64,000 nt of DNA from Acidiphilium sp. C61 (GTDB lineage Bacteria; Pseudomonadota; Alphaproteobacteria; Acetobacterales; Acetobacteraceae), in assembly GCF_902712915.1 (NCBI RefSeq), contig NZ_CACTIA010000003.1:1-64000 (forward strand). Reading direction: 5' to 3'. The notes beneath the pieces are model-generated. The model saw nothing but the letters and a program-made list of their open reading frames with translations. It had not been told where the DNA came from and did not search any database. A program made the position numbers and the translations under genes. Positions 25,362 through 33,004 of this stretch are shown piece after piece (position 1 is the stretch's first letter; every line of letters begins with the position of its first letter).

Positions 25362-26168
25362 TCAACGAGCGAGGCGCCTCAGCAAGAACACGCTGGAGGC
25401 GGCGTAGAGGAAGGCCTCGACGCTCTCGATGCTTGCCTCGAAATCCTTTGCCAGCCGCCTGTTGCGATTGATCCAGGCGAAGAACCGCTCGACGACCCAG
25501 CGTCGGGAGATGACGGCGAAGCCGACCTGGTTGTCGGCCTTCCGCACTACCTCGATGCGGATCGGGCTGGCATTCGCAACCCGAGCGCCGGCATAGCCAC
25601 CATCTGCGTAGCCCAGCGCCACGAACGGCCAACTCGCACGTGACGCACGGAGCAGCGGCCCAGCCCCGTCACGATCCTGAATGGCCGCCGAATGGGCCTG
25701 CAGCTTGAGCGCCCGGCCGTCGGTATCGACCATGGCGTGCCGCTTGCGCCCCTTGATCTTCTTGCCCGCATCGTATCCCCGGGGGCCGCCACTCTCTGTC
25801 GTCTTGATGCTCTGACTGTCGATCACGGCCGCCGTCGGACTGGCCTCCCGACCCGCCCTCTCGCGGTCGCGCATCACCAGATGGTGGTTGATCCGCTCCC
25901 AGGTGCCATCGTCACGGAACCGGGCAAACCAGCGATAGGCCGTGGGCCATGGCGGAAAATCCTTCGGCAGCAGGCTCCAGGCAATACCGCCTCGCAGGAC
26001 GTAGAAGATCGCGTTGACAATCTCGCGCATCTCCCACTTCCGATGCCGGCCGCATCGGCTCGGCGCGGGCAGGAACGGCGACAGCAGCAGCCATTCCGCG
26101 TCGGTCACGTCACTTCCATAGCGTAGCCCCGTGCGGCTATGCTGCGCACGGGTGGTTGGCGTCCACAT
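25362..26168 (-). CDS. IS5-family transposase
   Basis: This is a 268-residue DDE transposase of the IS5 family. Motifs are LTDAEWLLL-like N-terminus (VTDAEWLLLSPFLP), FYVLRGGIAWSLLPKDFPPW, then AVIDSQSIKTTE (Asp), YADGGYAG (Asp) and VERFFAWINRNRRLAKDFE (Glu with YREK-type context). It reads in one frame and looks complete. A GGAGACACC site precedes the ATG at 26168. The terminal repeats are unclear, and the right end may have been cut by the neighbouring IS6 element. Confidence 0.9.
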   Translation of the reverse strand: MWTPTTRAQHSRTGLRYGSDVTDAEWLLLSPFLPAPSRCGRHRKWEMREIVNAIFYVLRGGIAWSLLPKDFPPWPTAYRWFARFRDDGTWERINHHLVMRDRERAGREASPTAAVIDSQSIKTTESGGPRGYDAGKKIKGRKRHAMVDTDGRALKLQAHSAAIQDRDGAGPLLRASRASWPFVALGYADGGYAGARVANASPIRIEVVRKADNQVGFAVISRRWVVERFFAWINRNRRLAKDFEASIESVEAFLYAASSVFLLRRLAR

Positions 26169-26280
26169 GGTGTCTCCGGCAAGGCTTCGAACACCTGCCC
26201 GGAATCACATCCGGCCCAACCATCCAACCCCTCATCAAAAGCGTTCCCGTTCCATTTCGAAATGGCCTCTGAGTGAAAGC

Positions 26281-27172
26281 GGCTCTGTTGCAAATTTTGT
26301 GAACAGGGGGAGTGACGTATTCTGGATGGGAGCCGAGCTTATCAGGCCGCCTCGCGTTCCGTTTGTGGGCCGATGAGCTGGACTGCTTCGGCAAGGGCGC
26401 AGGCACCGAGGCCGAAGGCGCGTTCGACGATGCGCGCCTCACCGCAAATATCCCGCGTGAGATTGAACATGGCGGCCTACCCCTTACGCAGGGCCCGCAT
26501 CACCTCGAAGCCCTTGCTCGTGGCATAGGCCGTCTTCAGTGTCTTGAAGCCGCGCACCGGGCGGGTCAGCTGCTTGAGCTTGCCATGGTCCGCCTCGACG
26601 ACGTTGTTCAGGTATTTGACCTGGCGATGGAGGGTAACCTCGGGACATTTGCCTTCGGCTTTCAGTTCCGCAATGGCGATGGCGTAGGTCGGCGCCTTGT
26701 CGGTATTGATGACCTCCGGTTTCTCCCAGTCCTTCAACCCGTTCAGGGCCTTGCCCAGAAAGCGCTTTGCCGCTTTCGCGTTCCGCGTCGGCGAAAGATA
26801 GATATCGATCGTGTTCCCATGCTTGTCGACTGCACGATATAAATACGCCCATTCGCCACGGACCTTGATATAGGTCTCATCGACCCGCCAGCTCGTCGAG
26901 GCCGGCCGCCGCCATTGCCAGCGCAGCAGCTTCTCAATCTCCGGGGCATATCGCTGAACCCAGCGGTAAATCGTCGAATGATCAACGTTCACGCCGCGCT
27001 CACCCCTCATCTGCTCAAGATCCCGGTAGCTGATCCCATACCGGCAATACCAGCGTACCGCCCAAAGCACGATCTCATCGTCGAAATGCCGCCCTCTGAA
27101 CGCCGACAACACCGCTCCTCCACCAGCCTGCATCCAATCCCATCAGAGGAAACCGGACTTTGCAACAGAGCC
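26281..27172. mobile_element. IS6-family element (892 bp)
   Basis: It is bounded by 14-bp perfect inverted ends GGCTCTGTTGCAAA (26281) and TTTGCAACAGAGCC (ending 27172), typical of IS6/IS26-like elements. The flanking 8-mers (GTGAAAGC and CTGTCGAC) differ, so this copy is not a simple insertion. It probably mediated a deletion or fusion, as IS6 elements often do. Confidence 0.85.
26342..27133 (-). pseudogene. IS6-family transposase with in-frame TAG
   Basis: The frame reads FDDEIVLWAVRWYCRYGISY, HSTIYRWVQRYAPEIEK, VDETYIKVRGEW (Asp), INTDKAPTY (Asp) and VVEADHGKLK (Glu), then reaches a TAG at 26477-26479 after MRALRKG. Beyond that codon the same frame continues with AAMFNLTRDICGEARIVERA, the normal C-terminal tail, to a stop at 26342. 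A CAG-to-TAG change would explain this. All catalytic residues lie before the stop, so activity may or may not be lost. Confidence 0.85.
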
Positions 27173-27177
27173 CTGTC

Positions 27178-27319
27178 GACCGCCCTCTCTACGCGCTCCG
27201 CAATCGCATCGAGCGCTGCTTCAACAAACTCAAGAACAGCCGCCGGATCGCCACAAGATACGATCAAACCGCCAGCAGCTTCCTAGGTTTCACTCTCCTC
27301 GCCTCAATCCGCCTATAGT
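27178..27319 (+). pseudogene. IS5-family transposase C-terminal fragment
   Basis: It encodes DRPLYALRNRIERCFNKLKN and SRRIATRYDQTASSFLGF, the C-terminal catalytic Glu region of IS427-group IS5 transposases. It ends at a TAG in place of the usual IRLW. The 5' part was removed at the IS6 junction. Confidence 0.7.
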
Positions 27320-27539
27320 TCAGGTTTGCCCACGCGGCCTAGTAGGATAGTCACCCGTGAAAAATCGAACTTTGCTGATCTGGGGGCGATGTTTTGGTGG
27401 CTGGCAATATTGGGATTTGCAGGGTCTGGGCGAGCTGAGGGGAAAAACCTTGCAAAACCGTTGGAGCGTTGCGCGGTGGTCGCGATCGTGATTCTCTCCC
27501 TTTGATGTCGAACATCATGCGTTTGGCGTGGAGGAAAGA

Positions 27540-28907
27540 ATGCCGCCGAAGCTGAATGCCTCGCAGGATGATCTCGAACTGTTCCGCTCGCGGCTGGAGA
27601 ACATCATCGACCAGCGGCATCCCCTGGTGCGGCTGGCCCGGCTGATCGACTGGCGGGTTTTCGAGGAACGCTTCGGCTCACTCTACGCCGAGGCGGCGGG
27701 ACGTCCGGCACTGCCGACCCGCCTGATGGTGGCGCTGCATCTTCTCAAGCACATGGATGGGCTGTCCGACGAAGCGATCTGCGCGCGCTATCTCGACAGT
27801 CCGTATGTCCAGGCATTCTGCGGCGAGACGCATTTCCAGCACACGCTGCCGCTTGACCGATCCTCGATGACGCGCTGGCGCAAACGGATCGGGCCCGAGC
27901 GGATGGAGGCCCTGCTCGCCGAGACGCTGGCGGCCGCCGAGCGGGGTGGGGCCGTGGCGGAGAAGCACTACAAGCGGGTCACCATCGATACCACGGTCCA
28001 GCCAAAGGCCGTGACGCATCCGACCGACAGCAAGCTCCTGCACAGCGGCATCGAGACACTGGCGCGGATGGCACGCAAGCACGGTATCACGCTACGCCAG
28101 TCGTATCGCCGGGTCGCGCGCTACGCCAGGCAGGAGGCGGCGCGCCTGCACCATGGTGGCAAACGCCGCGAGGCCGAGGCTCGCGTGCGCAAGCTGCGAA
28201 CCTGGCTGGGCCGGCTGGCTCGTGACATCACCCGCAAGATCGCAGGCAACGCTGAAGCGAAGGCCACTTTCGCCGAAACGCTGGGCCTGATCAATCGCCT
28301 GCTTCGCCAGAAGCGCTCCGACCGCGGTGCCGACAAGCTCTATTCCCTGCACGCGCCTGAGGTGGAGTGCATCGGCAAGGGCAAGGCCAGGACGCGATTC
28401 GAATTCGGCGTGAAGGTCTCCATCGCCACCACCAACGCCGCCGCACCCGGCGGTCAGTTCGTTCTCGGCATGCAGAGCCAGCCGGGAAATCCCTATGACG
28501 GCCACACCCTGGCCGGCCAGATCGAGCAGGTCGAGCGGATCACCGGCGTTGCCGTCGCCCGCGCCTATGTCGACCGCGGCTATCGCGGCCACGGCGTCGA
28601 AGCCGAGGGCAGAAGGATCTTCATCTCCCGCCAGAAACGCGGCATCACCCCCACCATCCGCCGCGAGTTGCGCCGACGCACAGCCATCGAACCCGTCATC
28701 GGCCACATGAAGACCGATGGCCATCTGGGGCGAAACTTCCTGCTCGGCTTCGACGGTGATGCCATCAACGCCATCCTTGCCGGCGCCGGCCACAACCTCC
28801 GGCTGCTCCGCAGATGGCTGATCAGGCTTCTTTGCGCCATCTTCACATGGCTCTCGGCCGCAAGACCCTCTCCAGACCTTCGCCTACCGAACTACCACAT
28901 CGCTTAA
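27540..28907 (+). CDS. IS5/IS1182-type transposase with DUF772 domain
   Basis: This is a 455-residue transposase. It has an N-terminal DUF772 domain (HPLVRLARLIDWRVFEERFG, then LMVALHLLKHMDGLSDEAI), followed by the DDE core: VTIDTTVQPKAVTHPTDSKL, AYVDRGYRGHG and AIEPVIGHMKTDGHLGRN. The start at 27540 has GGAGGAAAG upstream. Imperfect terminal repeats are visible: GTCACCCGTGAAAA at about 27349 and, reverse-complemented, GTCGTCTGTGAATTA ending near 28918. The right end has inserted into umuC. The left flank does not match it, so the left neighbour has been rearranged. Confidence 0.85.
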   Translation: MPPKLNASQDDLELFRSRLENIIDQRHPLVRLARLIDWRVFEERFGSLYAEAAGRPALPTRLMVALHLLKHMDGLSDEAICARYLDSPYVQAFCGETHFQHTLPLDRSSMTRWRKRIGPERMEALLAETLAAAERGGAVAEKHYKRVTIDTTVQPKAVTHPTDSKLLHSGIETLARMARKHGITLRQSYRRVARYARQEAARLHHGGKRREAEARVRKLRTWLGRLARDITRKIAGNAEAKATFAETLGLINRLLRQKRSDRGADKLYSLHAPEVECIGKGKARTRFEFGVKVSIATTNAAAPGGQFVLGMQSQPGNPYDGHTLAGQIEQVERITGVAVARAYVDRGYRGHGVEAEGRRIFISRQKRGITPTIRRELRRRTAIEPVIGHMKTDGHLGRNFLLGFDGDAINAILAGAGHNLRLLRRWLIRLLCAIFTWLSAARPSPDLRLPNYHIA

Positions 28908-28920
28908 TTCACAGACGACA

Positions 28921-28954
28921 AGCTATTGCCGTCGATCAGCGCGAAGGTCGGCAT
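28921..28954 (-). pseudogene. umuC-like Y-family polymerase, first codons only
   Basis: Two bases after the stop of the UmuD-like gene a new frame begins MPTFALIDGNS, the standard N-terminus of UmuC (FALIDGNSFY). It is then cut by the transposon end. The remaining 400 or so codons are absent from the window, so the polymerase subunit has been lost from this locus. Confidence 0.65.
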
Positions 28955-28956
28955 TG

Positions 28957-29334
28957 CTAGACTTTCGTGCGGACAAGGCCGGTGACAACGGCCCAGATTT
29001 CGGCGTCATCCCCCTCAACAGCCAAGGGCGTCGTGTCCGGCCTCCCCGAAAGCAGCCACCAATGCCCGCGCCGGTAGGCGAGCTGCGCCACGAGAACATC
29101 GCCGGCAAGCATCACCACGGCTACCTGGCCCGCCGCAGGCGGCTTTGCGGCATCAGCGATCAGAATATCCCCTGACAGGATACCTCGGCCGGCCAGCGCA
29201 TCACCCATGACGCGCACGGGGTAACGGCTCGGTTGCCGCAGGTCGAGAATGGCGGCAAGGTCGATCGGTCCTTCCAGGCTATCCCCGGCCGGACTGACAA
29301 AACCTGTAGTATTTCCGCCATTATATCCAGCCAT
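28957..29334 (-). CDS. UmuD-like S24 protein lacking the catalytic Ser
   Basis: This is a 125-residue protein with UmuD layout: a FVSPAG segment at the cleavage-site position, then RVMGDALAGRGILSGDILIA, then GQVAVVMLAGDVLVAQL. UmuD and LexA carry Ser in GDSM and a Lys near VxVKRL. Here these positions read GDAL (Ala46) and VLVAQLA (no Lys), so self-cleavage is not expected. The start at 29334 has a GGAGGGG site. It was the first gene of a umuDC operon behind an SOS box. It may act like uncleaved UmuD, or it may be decaying. Confidence 0.75.
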   Translation of the reverse strand: MAGYNGGNTTGFVSPAGDSLEGPIDLAAILDLRQPSRYPVRVMGDALAGRGILSGDILIADAAKPPAAGQVAVVMLAGDVLVAQLAYRRGHWWLLSGRPDTTPLAVEGDDAEIWAVVTGLVRTKV

Positions 29335-29354
29335 AGCCCCTCCGCAGGGTTTCG

Positions 29355-29369
29355 GAACATAACGAGAAC
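29355..29369. promoter_or_regulatory. LexA (SOS) box
   Basis: GAAC-ATAACGA-GAAC is an exact GAAC-N7-GAAC direct repeat, the alphaproteobacterial LexA operator. It lies in the 73-bp gap between the divergent UmuD-like and SRAP genes and could repress both. Confidence 0.8.
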
Positions 29370-29407
29370 ACTCTAGAGGGGCAAGGGGAATGTATAGAAG
29401 AGCGGCT

Positions 29408-29724
29408 ATGTGTGGTCGGTTCGCAAGTTTTCAGTCTCCCAATGCGCGATGCGGGCCTTGTTCCGCACCACAAACCCGCTTCCCGAGGTGGCCCAGCCAT
29501 CATGGAATATCGCGCCTTCACAGCCGGCGCTTGCCATCCGGCGTCACCCGGAAACCGGCGCCCGGCATCTCGACTTCCTGCTTTGGGGCTTGGTCCCGCA
29601 TTGGACGAAAGACCTGAAGGCGGCCCGCCGTCCGATCAACGCGCGGGCGGAAACTGTCGCCAGCTCCCGAATGTTCGGCCGCGCCTTCGCGGCCCGGCGC
29701 TCCTTGGTGCCGGTTGATGCCTGG
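29408..29724 (+). pseudogene. SRAP (YedK/HMCES-like) gene, 5' part, split by IS1634
   Basis: The start MCGRFASFQ at 29408 carries the catalytic Cys2 of SOS-response-associated peptidases, which crosslink to abasic sites in single-stranded DNA. After SPNA, near 29446, the sense moves frame (MRALFRTTNPLPEVAQPSWN, then FLLWGLVPHWTKD, INARAETVASS). At 29720 the gene is split inside VDA-WYEWQ by the IS1634 element. Two defects thus affect it: an indel and the IS. It is divergent from the UmuD-like gene and shares its SOS box. Confidence 0.85.
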
Positions 29725-31648
29725 CCCCACTTGGACAGTTGGTTTTATAAAGTCTGGTGATATCAATAGTTTATTTGCCCGCGTGCGGGTGTTGCCACTA
29801 CATTTTTGGGGCGTTGGGTCGGCGGTGCGTGGCCGCGGCTTCAGTCTGCGGGGTGCTCGCTGATGTTGTGGGGCAGCGCGATGCCGGCGGCCTTGAAGAC
29901 ATTGCCGACCTGGCCGGTGACGTGGGTCCTCGTGGTGATGACCTTGCCGCCCTTTTCGATGGTTGCCTGCTGGAGCCTGTCGAGATCGTTCAGCAACTTC
30001 TGCCATTCGGGCTGGAAGCCCCTGGCGCCGCACAGGCGGTTCAGTTCCTTGGCAAGTGTCAGGGCCAGGAAGGAACAGAAAACGTGGCCGCGGATCGCGG
30101 CGTCAGCCTGGTGAAAGATCGGCCTTGTATCGAAGCTGGCCTTGGCGGCGCGGAACAGGGCCTCGACCTCGAGCAGGTCGCGATACCGGATCACGGCCTG
30201 CAGGGGCGTGACCCTTGCGTTGGTCCTGAGCACGCTGAGGCCATCGAAGCGGGCCTCCTCGGCCAGCTTGCCCGGATCGATCTCGAAGGCGTTGCCGCGG
30301 CTGCGGAGATAACGTCGGTAGGCCGAGTTGCCGACCAGCGCCTTGTCGCCCTTCTTCAGCTGGGCCTGCAGCCCGTCGATGATGGCCTGGCGGTCCTCCC
30401 TGTCCTTTCTCGCCTCGGCCTCATTGACCGTGACGATGTAGCGCTGGGCCGCCTTGCCCTTGCCAATCCGGACCTCCTTCACCCACAGCTGGGTCTCGCC
30501 ATGCTGGCGATCGAGCACGAGCGGGACCATCGCGGCCTTGTCCTTCAGCACGACGTCGCGGATCACCCGGCTGGTGCGCTCGCGCGCGCCGAGGATGTAT
30601 TCCACCCCCAGCGCTTCCAGTGCCGCGATGGTATCGGCGCTGATCATGCCGCGGTCGGCGACCACGCAGGCGCGGGTGATGCCGAAGCGCTCGCGCAGGC
30701 GCGTGACCACCGGCATCAGGATCTTCACGTCGGCGGTGTTGCCCGGCACCATCTCGGTGCAGATCGGCCGCCCTTCGGCATCGATCACCAGGGCCAGGAT
30801 CATCTGCGCGAGGTCGGGGCGATAATCCTTCGAATGGCCACGCCGGCCCAGCGTCTCGCCGCCCTCGCCGTAGAAGGAGAGCGAGGTCGTATCCATGAAC
30901 ACCAGGCTGAGATCGGTGAACAGGTCGCGCCGGCGTTCGAAGAGTTGCTCCTCGATCACGTCCTTGACGCAACGTGGCGCGAGGGCGCCCGCTTGCCTGT
31001 CGCCGAGTTCCTCGCCCAGCCAGGCCATCGCGCGATAGAAGTGGTGCAGCGCCAGATCCTCCGCGCCATCGATGGCGTAGCTCTGCATCCAGTCGACACA
31101 GGAGCGGTCGGAGCCCGAGACGAACAGCCGGTGCAGTGTGGCGACGAAGACGGCGCGCTCGACGGCAAAGCCGAACTGGCGGCCCTCGAGGAGGTTGTTG
31201 AGCACCTCGCCGATGCCGAGCCGGTCCCAGAGGCGGCCGAACAGCAGGGGGCCACCGATCCTGTGGGCGGCGATCCGGCCGGCATCGATATCGGAGAGGA
31301 TGATGGAACGTTCGGCGTGCCGTGCGATGGAGGCGACGAGCCTGTCGAGTTCGCCGGATGCGGCGAGGACATCCTTGCGACCGAGGGGTTTGATGGTGCG
31401 CTGGCGGACGGATTTGCCCACGCGCACGCTTTCGACGAGGTAGAGATAGCTGTGGCCGCGGGCGACTCTCTCGACGACGAACATGCTGATGTTGTGACGG
31501 CAATGCCATGCCGAATTCAACAAAAAACTGCCATTCAGCCAAAACTGTTGTTACTACACATTTTTCGCGCCCAAATGTCACCCATTATATATCAATGACT
31601 TATATCCATTCGTTCCCCATCCGTTCTCACCCCACTGTCCAACTCGGG
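29725..31648. mobile_element. IS1634-family element, complete
   Basis: The 1924-bp element has ends CCCCACTTGGACAGTTGG and, reverse-complemented, CCCGAGTTGGACAGTGGG. Both are flanked by CCTGG (29720-29724 and 31649-31653), a 5-bp target duplication. Removing the element and one CCTGG restores the SRAP reading VDAWYEWQ, which proves the insertion site. A truncated second copy ends at 17239. Confidence 0.85.
29841..31484 (-). CDS. IS1634-family transposase
   Basis: This is a 547-residue DDE transposase starting MFVVERVARGHSYLYLVESV, the usual N-terminus. It contains FMDTTSLSFYGEGGETLGRR (Asp), ACVVADRGMIS (Asp) and DLLEVEALFRAAKASFDTRP (Glu). The frame also allows a start 13 codons upstream. 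It seems complete and is over 95 % alike by eye to the truncated copy at 15876-17120. Confidence 0.9.
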   Translation of the reverse strand: MFVVERVARGHSYLYLVESVRVGKSVRQRTIKPLGRKDVLAASGELDRLVASIARHAERSIILSDIDAGRIAAHRIGGPLLFGRLWDRLGIGEVLNNLLEGRQFGFAVERAVFVATLHRLFVSGSDRSCVDWMQSYAIDGAEDLALHHFYRAMAWLGEELGDRQAGALAPRCVKDVIEEQLFERRRDLFTDLSLVFMDTTSLSFYGEGGETLGRRGHSKDYRPDLAQMILALVIDAEGRPICTEMVPGNTADVKILMPVVTRLRERFGITRACVVADRGMISADTIAALEALGVEYILGARERTSRVIRDVVLKDKAAMVPLVLDRQHGETQLWVKEVRIGKGKAAQRYIVTVNEAEARKDREDRQAIIDGLQAQLKKGDKALVGNSAYRRYLRSRGNAFEIDPGKLAEEARFDGLSVLRTNARVTPLQAVIRYRDLLEVEALFRAAKASFDTRPIFHQADAAIRGHVFCSFLALTLAKELNRLCGARGFQPEWQKLLNDLDRLQQATIEKGGKVITTRTHVTGQVGNVFKAAGIALPHNISEHPAD

Positions 31649-32013
31649 CCTGGTATGAGTGGCAGGTGACGCCAAAGGGCAAGCAACCCTTTGCCTTCGC
31701 CCGGCCGGATCGTGAAACGATGGCCTTTGCGGGCATTTGGGAAAGCTGGGTGACGCCTGGCACGGCGAAAGTGCTTCGCACCTTCGCCATCATCACCACG
31801 GCAGCCAACGCCACGGCGGCGCCCGTGCATGACCGCATGCCGGTCATCATTCGCCAGGAGGATTGGCCGATCTGGCTGGGCGAAGCGGCGGGCGAGTCTG
31901 CTGGCCTTCTTCATCCACCGCCAGATGAGTTGATTGAGGCGTGGCCGGTGGGGCAGGCGGTCAATTCGCCCCGGAACAACGGGCCGGACCTGCTGGCGAC
32001 GGCTGCGGAATAG
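31649..32013 (+). pseudogene. SRAP gene, 3' part
   Basis: This is the continuation of the split gene: WYEWQVTPKGKQPFAFARPD, FAGIWESW, TFAIITTAANATAAPVHDRM (with the conserved HDRMP catalytic His) and RNNGPDLL to a stop at 32013. No frame defects are visible in this half. Confidence 0.85.
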
Positions 32014-32074
32014 CCCCCACGCGAAGTTAAGGGGGGGGGCGATCGCTCGTGGTTAAGTTACTGAAAAATCATGA

Positions 32075-32284
32075 TTATTTCTTGTTGTTGGTTGTTGCCG
32101 GGGCAGGAGCTTTTCCGCCTTGCGTTAGGACGGCAGGAGCTGGCGGGCGCTGCGTGATTGTAGAGGAAAGATTCCGTCCGCCCTTGGCAATATAGCCCTC
32201 TGTCAAAGGCTTAATCTTGCCAAAGCCATCCATTTCCATTCCGTGACCCGCTTTAGACTCCTTTGACATCGAAAACTCCTTCAT
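32075..32284 (-). CDS. Small hypothetical protein coupled to the DUF6338-like gene
   Basis: This protein of 69 residues (or 64 if translation begins at the second ATG, 32269, which has GGAG seven bases upstream) is Lys/Gly/Pro/Thr-rich, with GFGKIKPLTEGYIAKGGRNL and a Pro/Ala tail. No domain is recognised. The first ATG overlaps the stop of the upstream gene as ATGA, so the two genes are co-translated. Confidence 0.55.
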   Translation of the reverse strand: MKEFSMSKESKAGHGMEMDGFGKIKPLTEGYIAKGGRNLSSTITQRPPAPAVLTQGGKAPAPATTNNKK

Positions 32285-32919
32285 CCACCTGCTTCATGCG
32301 GAAACTCAATATTGATCTTCTCCGGGGCACGAGCAAGGTAAAGCCTCGGGGTTTCATATAACTGCTCACCATCCAAATTATAGACGATCACCCGCAGCAA
32401 AACCAATTCTCGAAGCTTATCAGTCTCGGAAAAAGTATCCACCCAGCCCGCATAGAGAAAGCCGTGGTCCAAATCCCGGACGTGAGCGTATTCAACCGCC
32501 GCTTCGCCCGAGTTTAGCATGAAGTCCCAAACATCCTCATCCCCATATTTTTTCGTGGCTTTTATCAGTTGTAAAAAGCGCGTCAGAAGTTTGTAGGTTG
32601 AGGCATAAAGCCAGAGGAGGGCCATTATGAGGCTGATTCCCACCGCGCCTAGAACCTCATGGGCTATAGGGGCGGTCAGAACCTCATGTGAATCAGCAGC
32701 AGCAAGATCAACTATTGGAAATGGCCAATGCAACCACTCAAAAACCATATATTCAACAACATAGACAGTCAGCCCAAAAACGAAGGCTCTCACTACAAAT
32801 TCGATTTCGGAGGGCTTCACTTTTGCCGCATAGGTTGCGTCTAGCTTCGCCCAGATAATTCCCGGTAGGAAGATAACAGCTACTTGCACAAGAAACAGAT
32901 TCACGCTCACATCGTCCAT
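32281..32919 (-). CDS. DUF6338-like membrane protein
   Basis: This is a 212-residue protein with about three membrane segments (VSVNLFLVQVAVIFLPGIIW, FVVRAFVFGLTVYVVEYMVF, VLGAVGISLIMALLWLYAST). A soluble C-terminal domain follows (YGDEDVWDFMLNSGEAAVEY, YAGWVDTFSETDKLRELVLL). This layout and the WDFML motif fit the DUF6338 family, whose function is unknown. It lies between the IS-riddled SOS locus and the relaxase gene and has a lower GC content than its neighbours, suggesting separate acquisition. Confidence 0.6.
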   Translation of the reverse strand: MDDVSVNLFLVQVAVIFLPGIIWAKLDATYAAKVKPSEIEFVVRAFVFGLTVYVVEYMVFEWLHWPFPIVDLAAADSHEVLTAPIAHEVLGAVGISLIMALLWLYASTYKLLTRFLQLIKATKKYGDEDVWDFMLNSGEAAVEYAHVRDLDHGFLYAGWVDTFSETDKLRELVLLRVIVYNLDGEQLYETPRLYLARAPEKINIEFPHEAGG

Positions 32920-33004
32920 TGCAGGCCCATAGATTTCCGAATCAGCCTATAGCATCCTTCCTCAGCTTCCCCGCAAAACCGCATAAATCGTCATACAATC
33001 GCCC

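Noticed and set aside
29757..31598. Open frame of 613 codons on the plus strand
   Set aside because: It is the mirror of the IS1634 transposase, and the same antisense frame appears opposite the truncated copy at 15912-17189.
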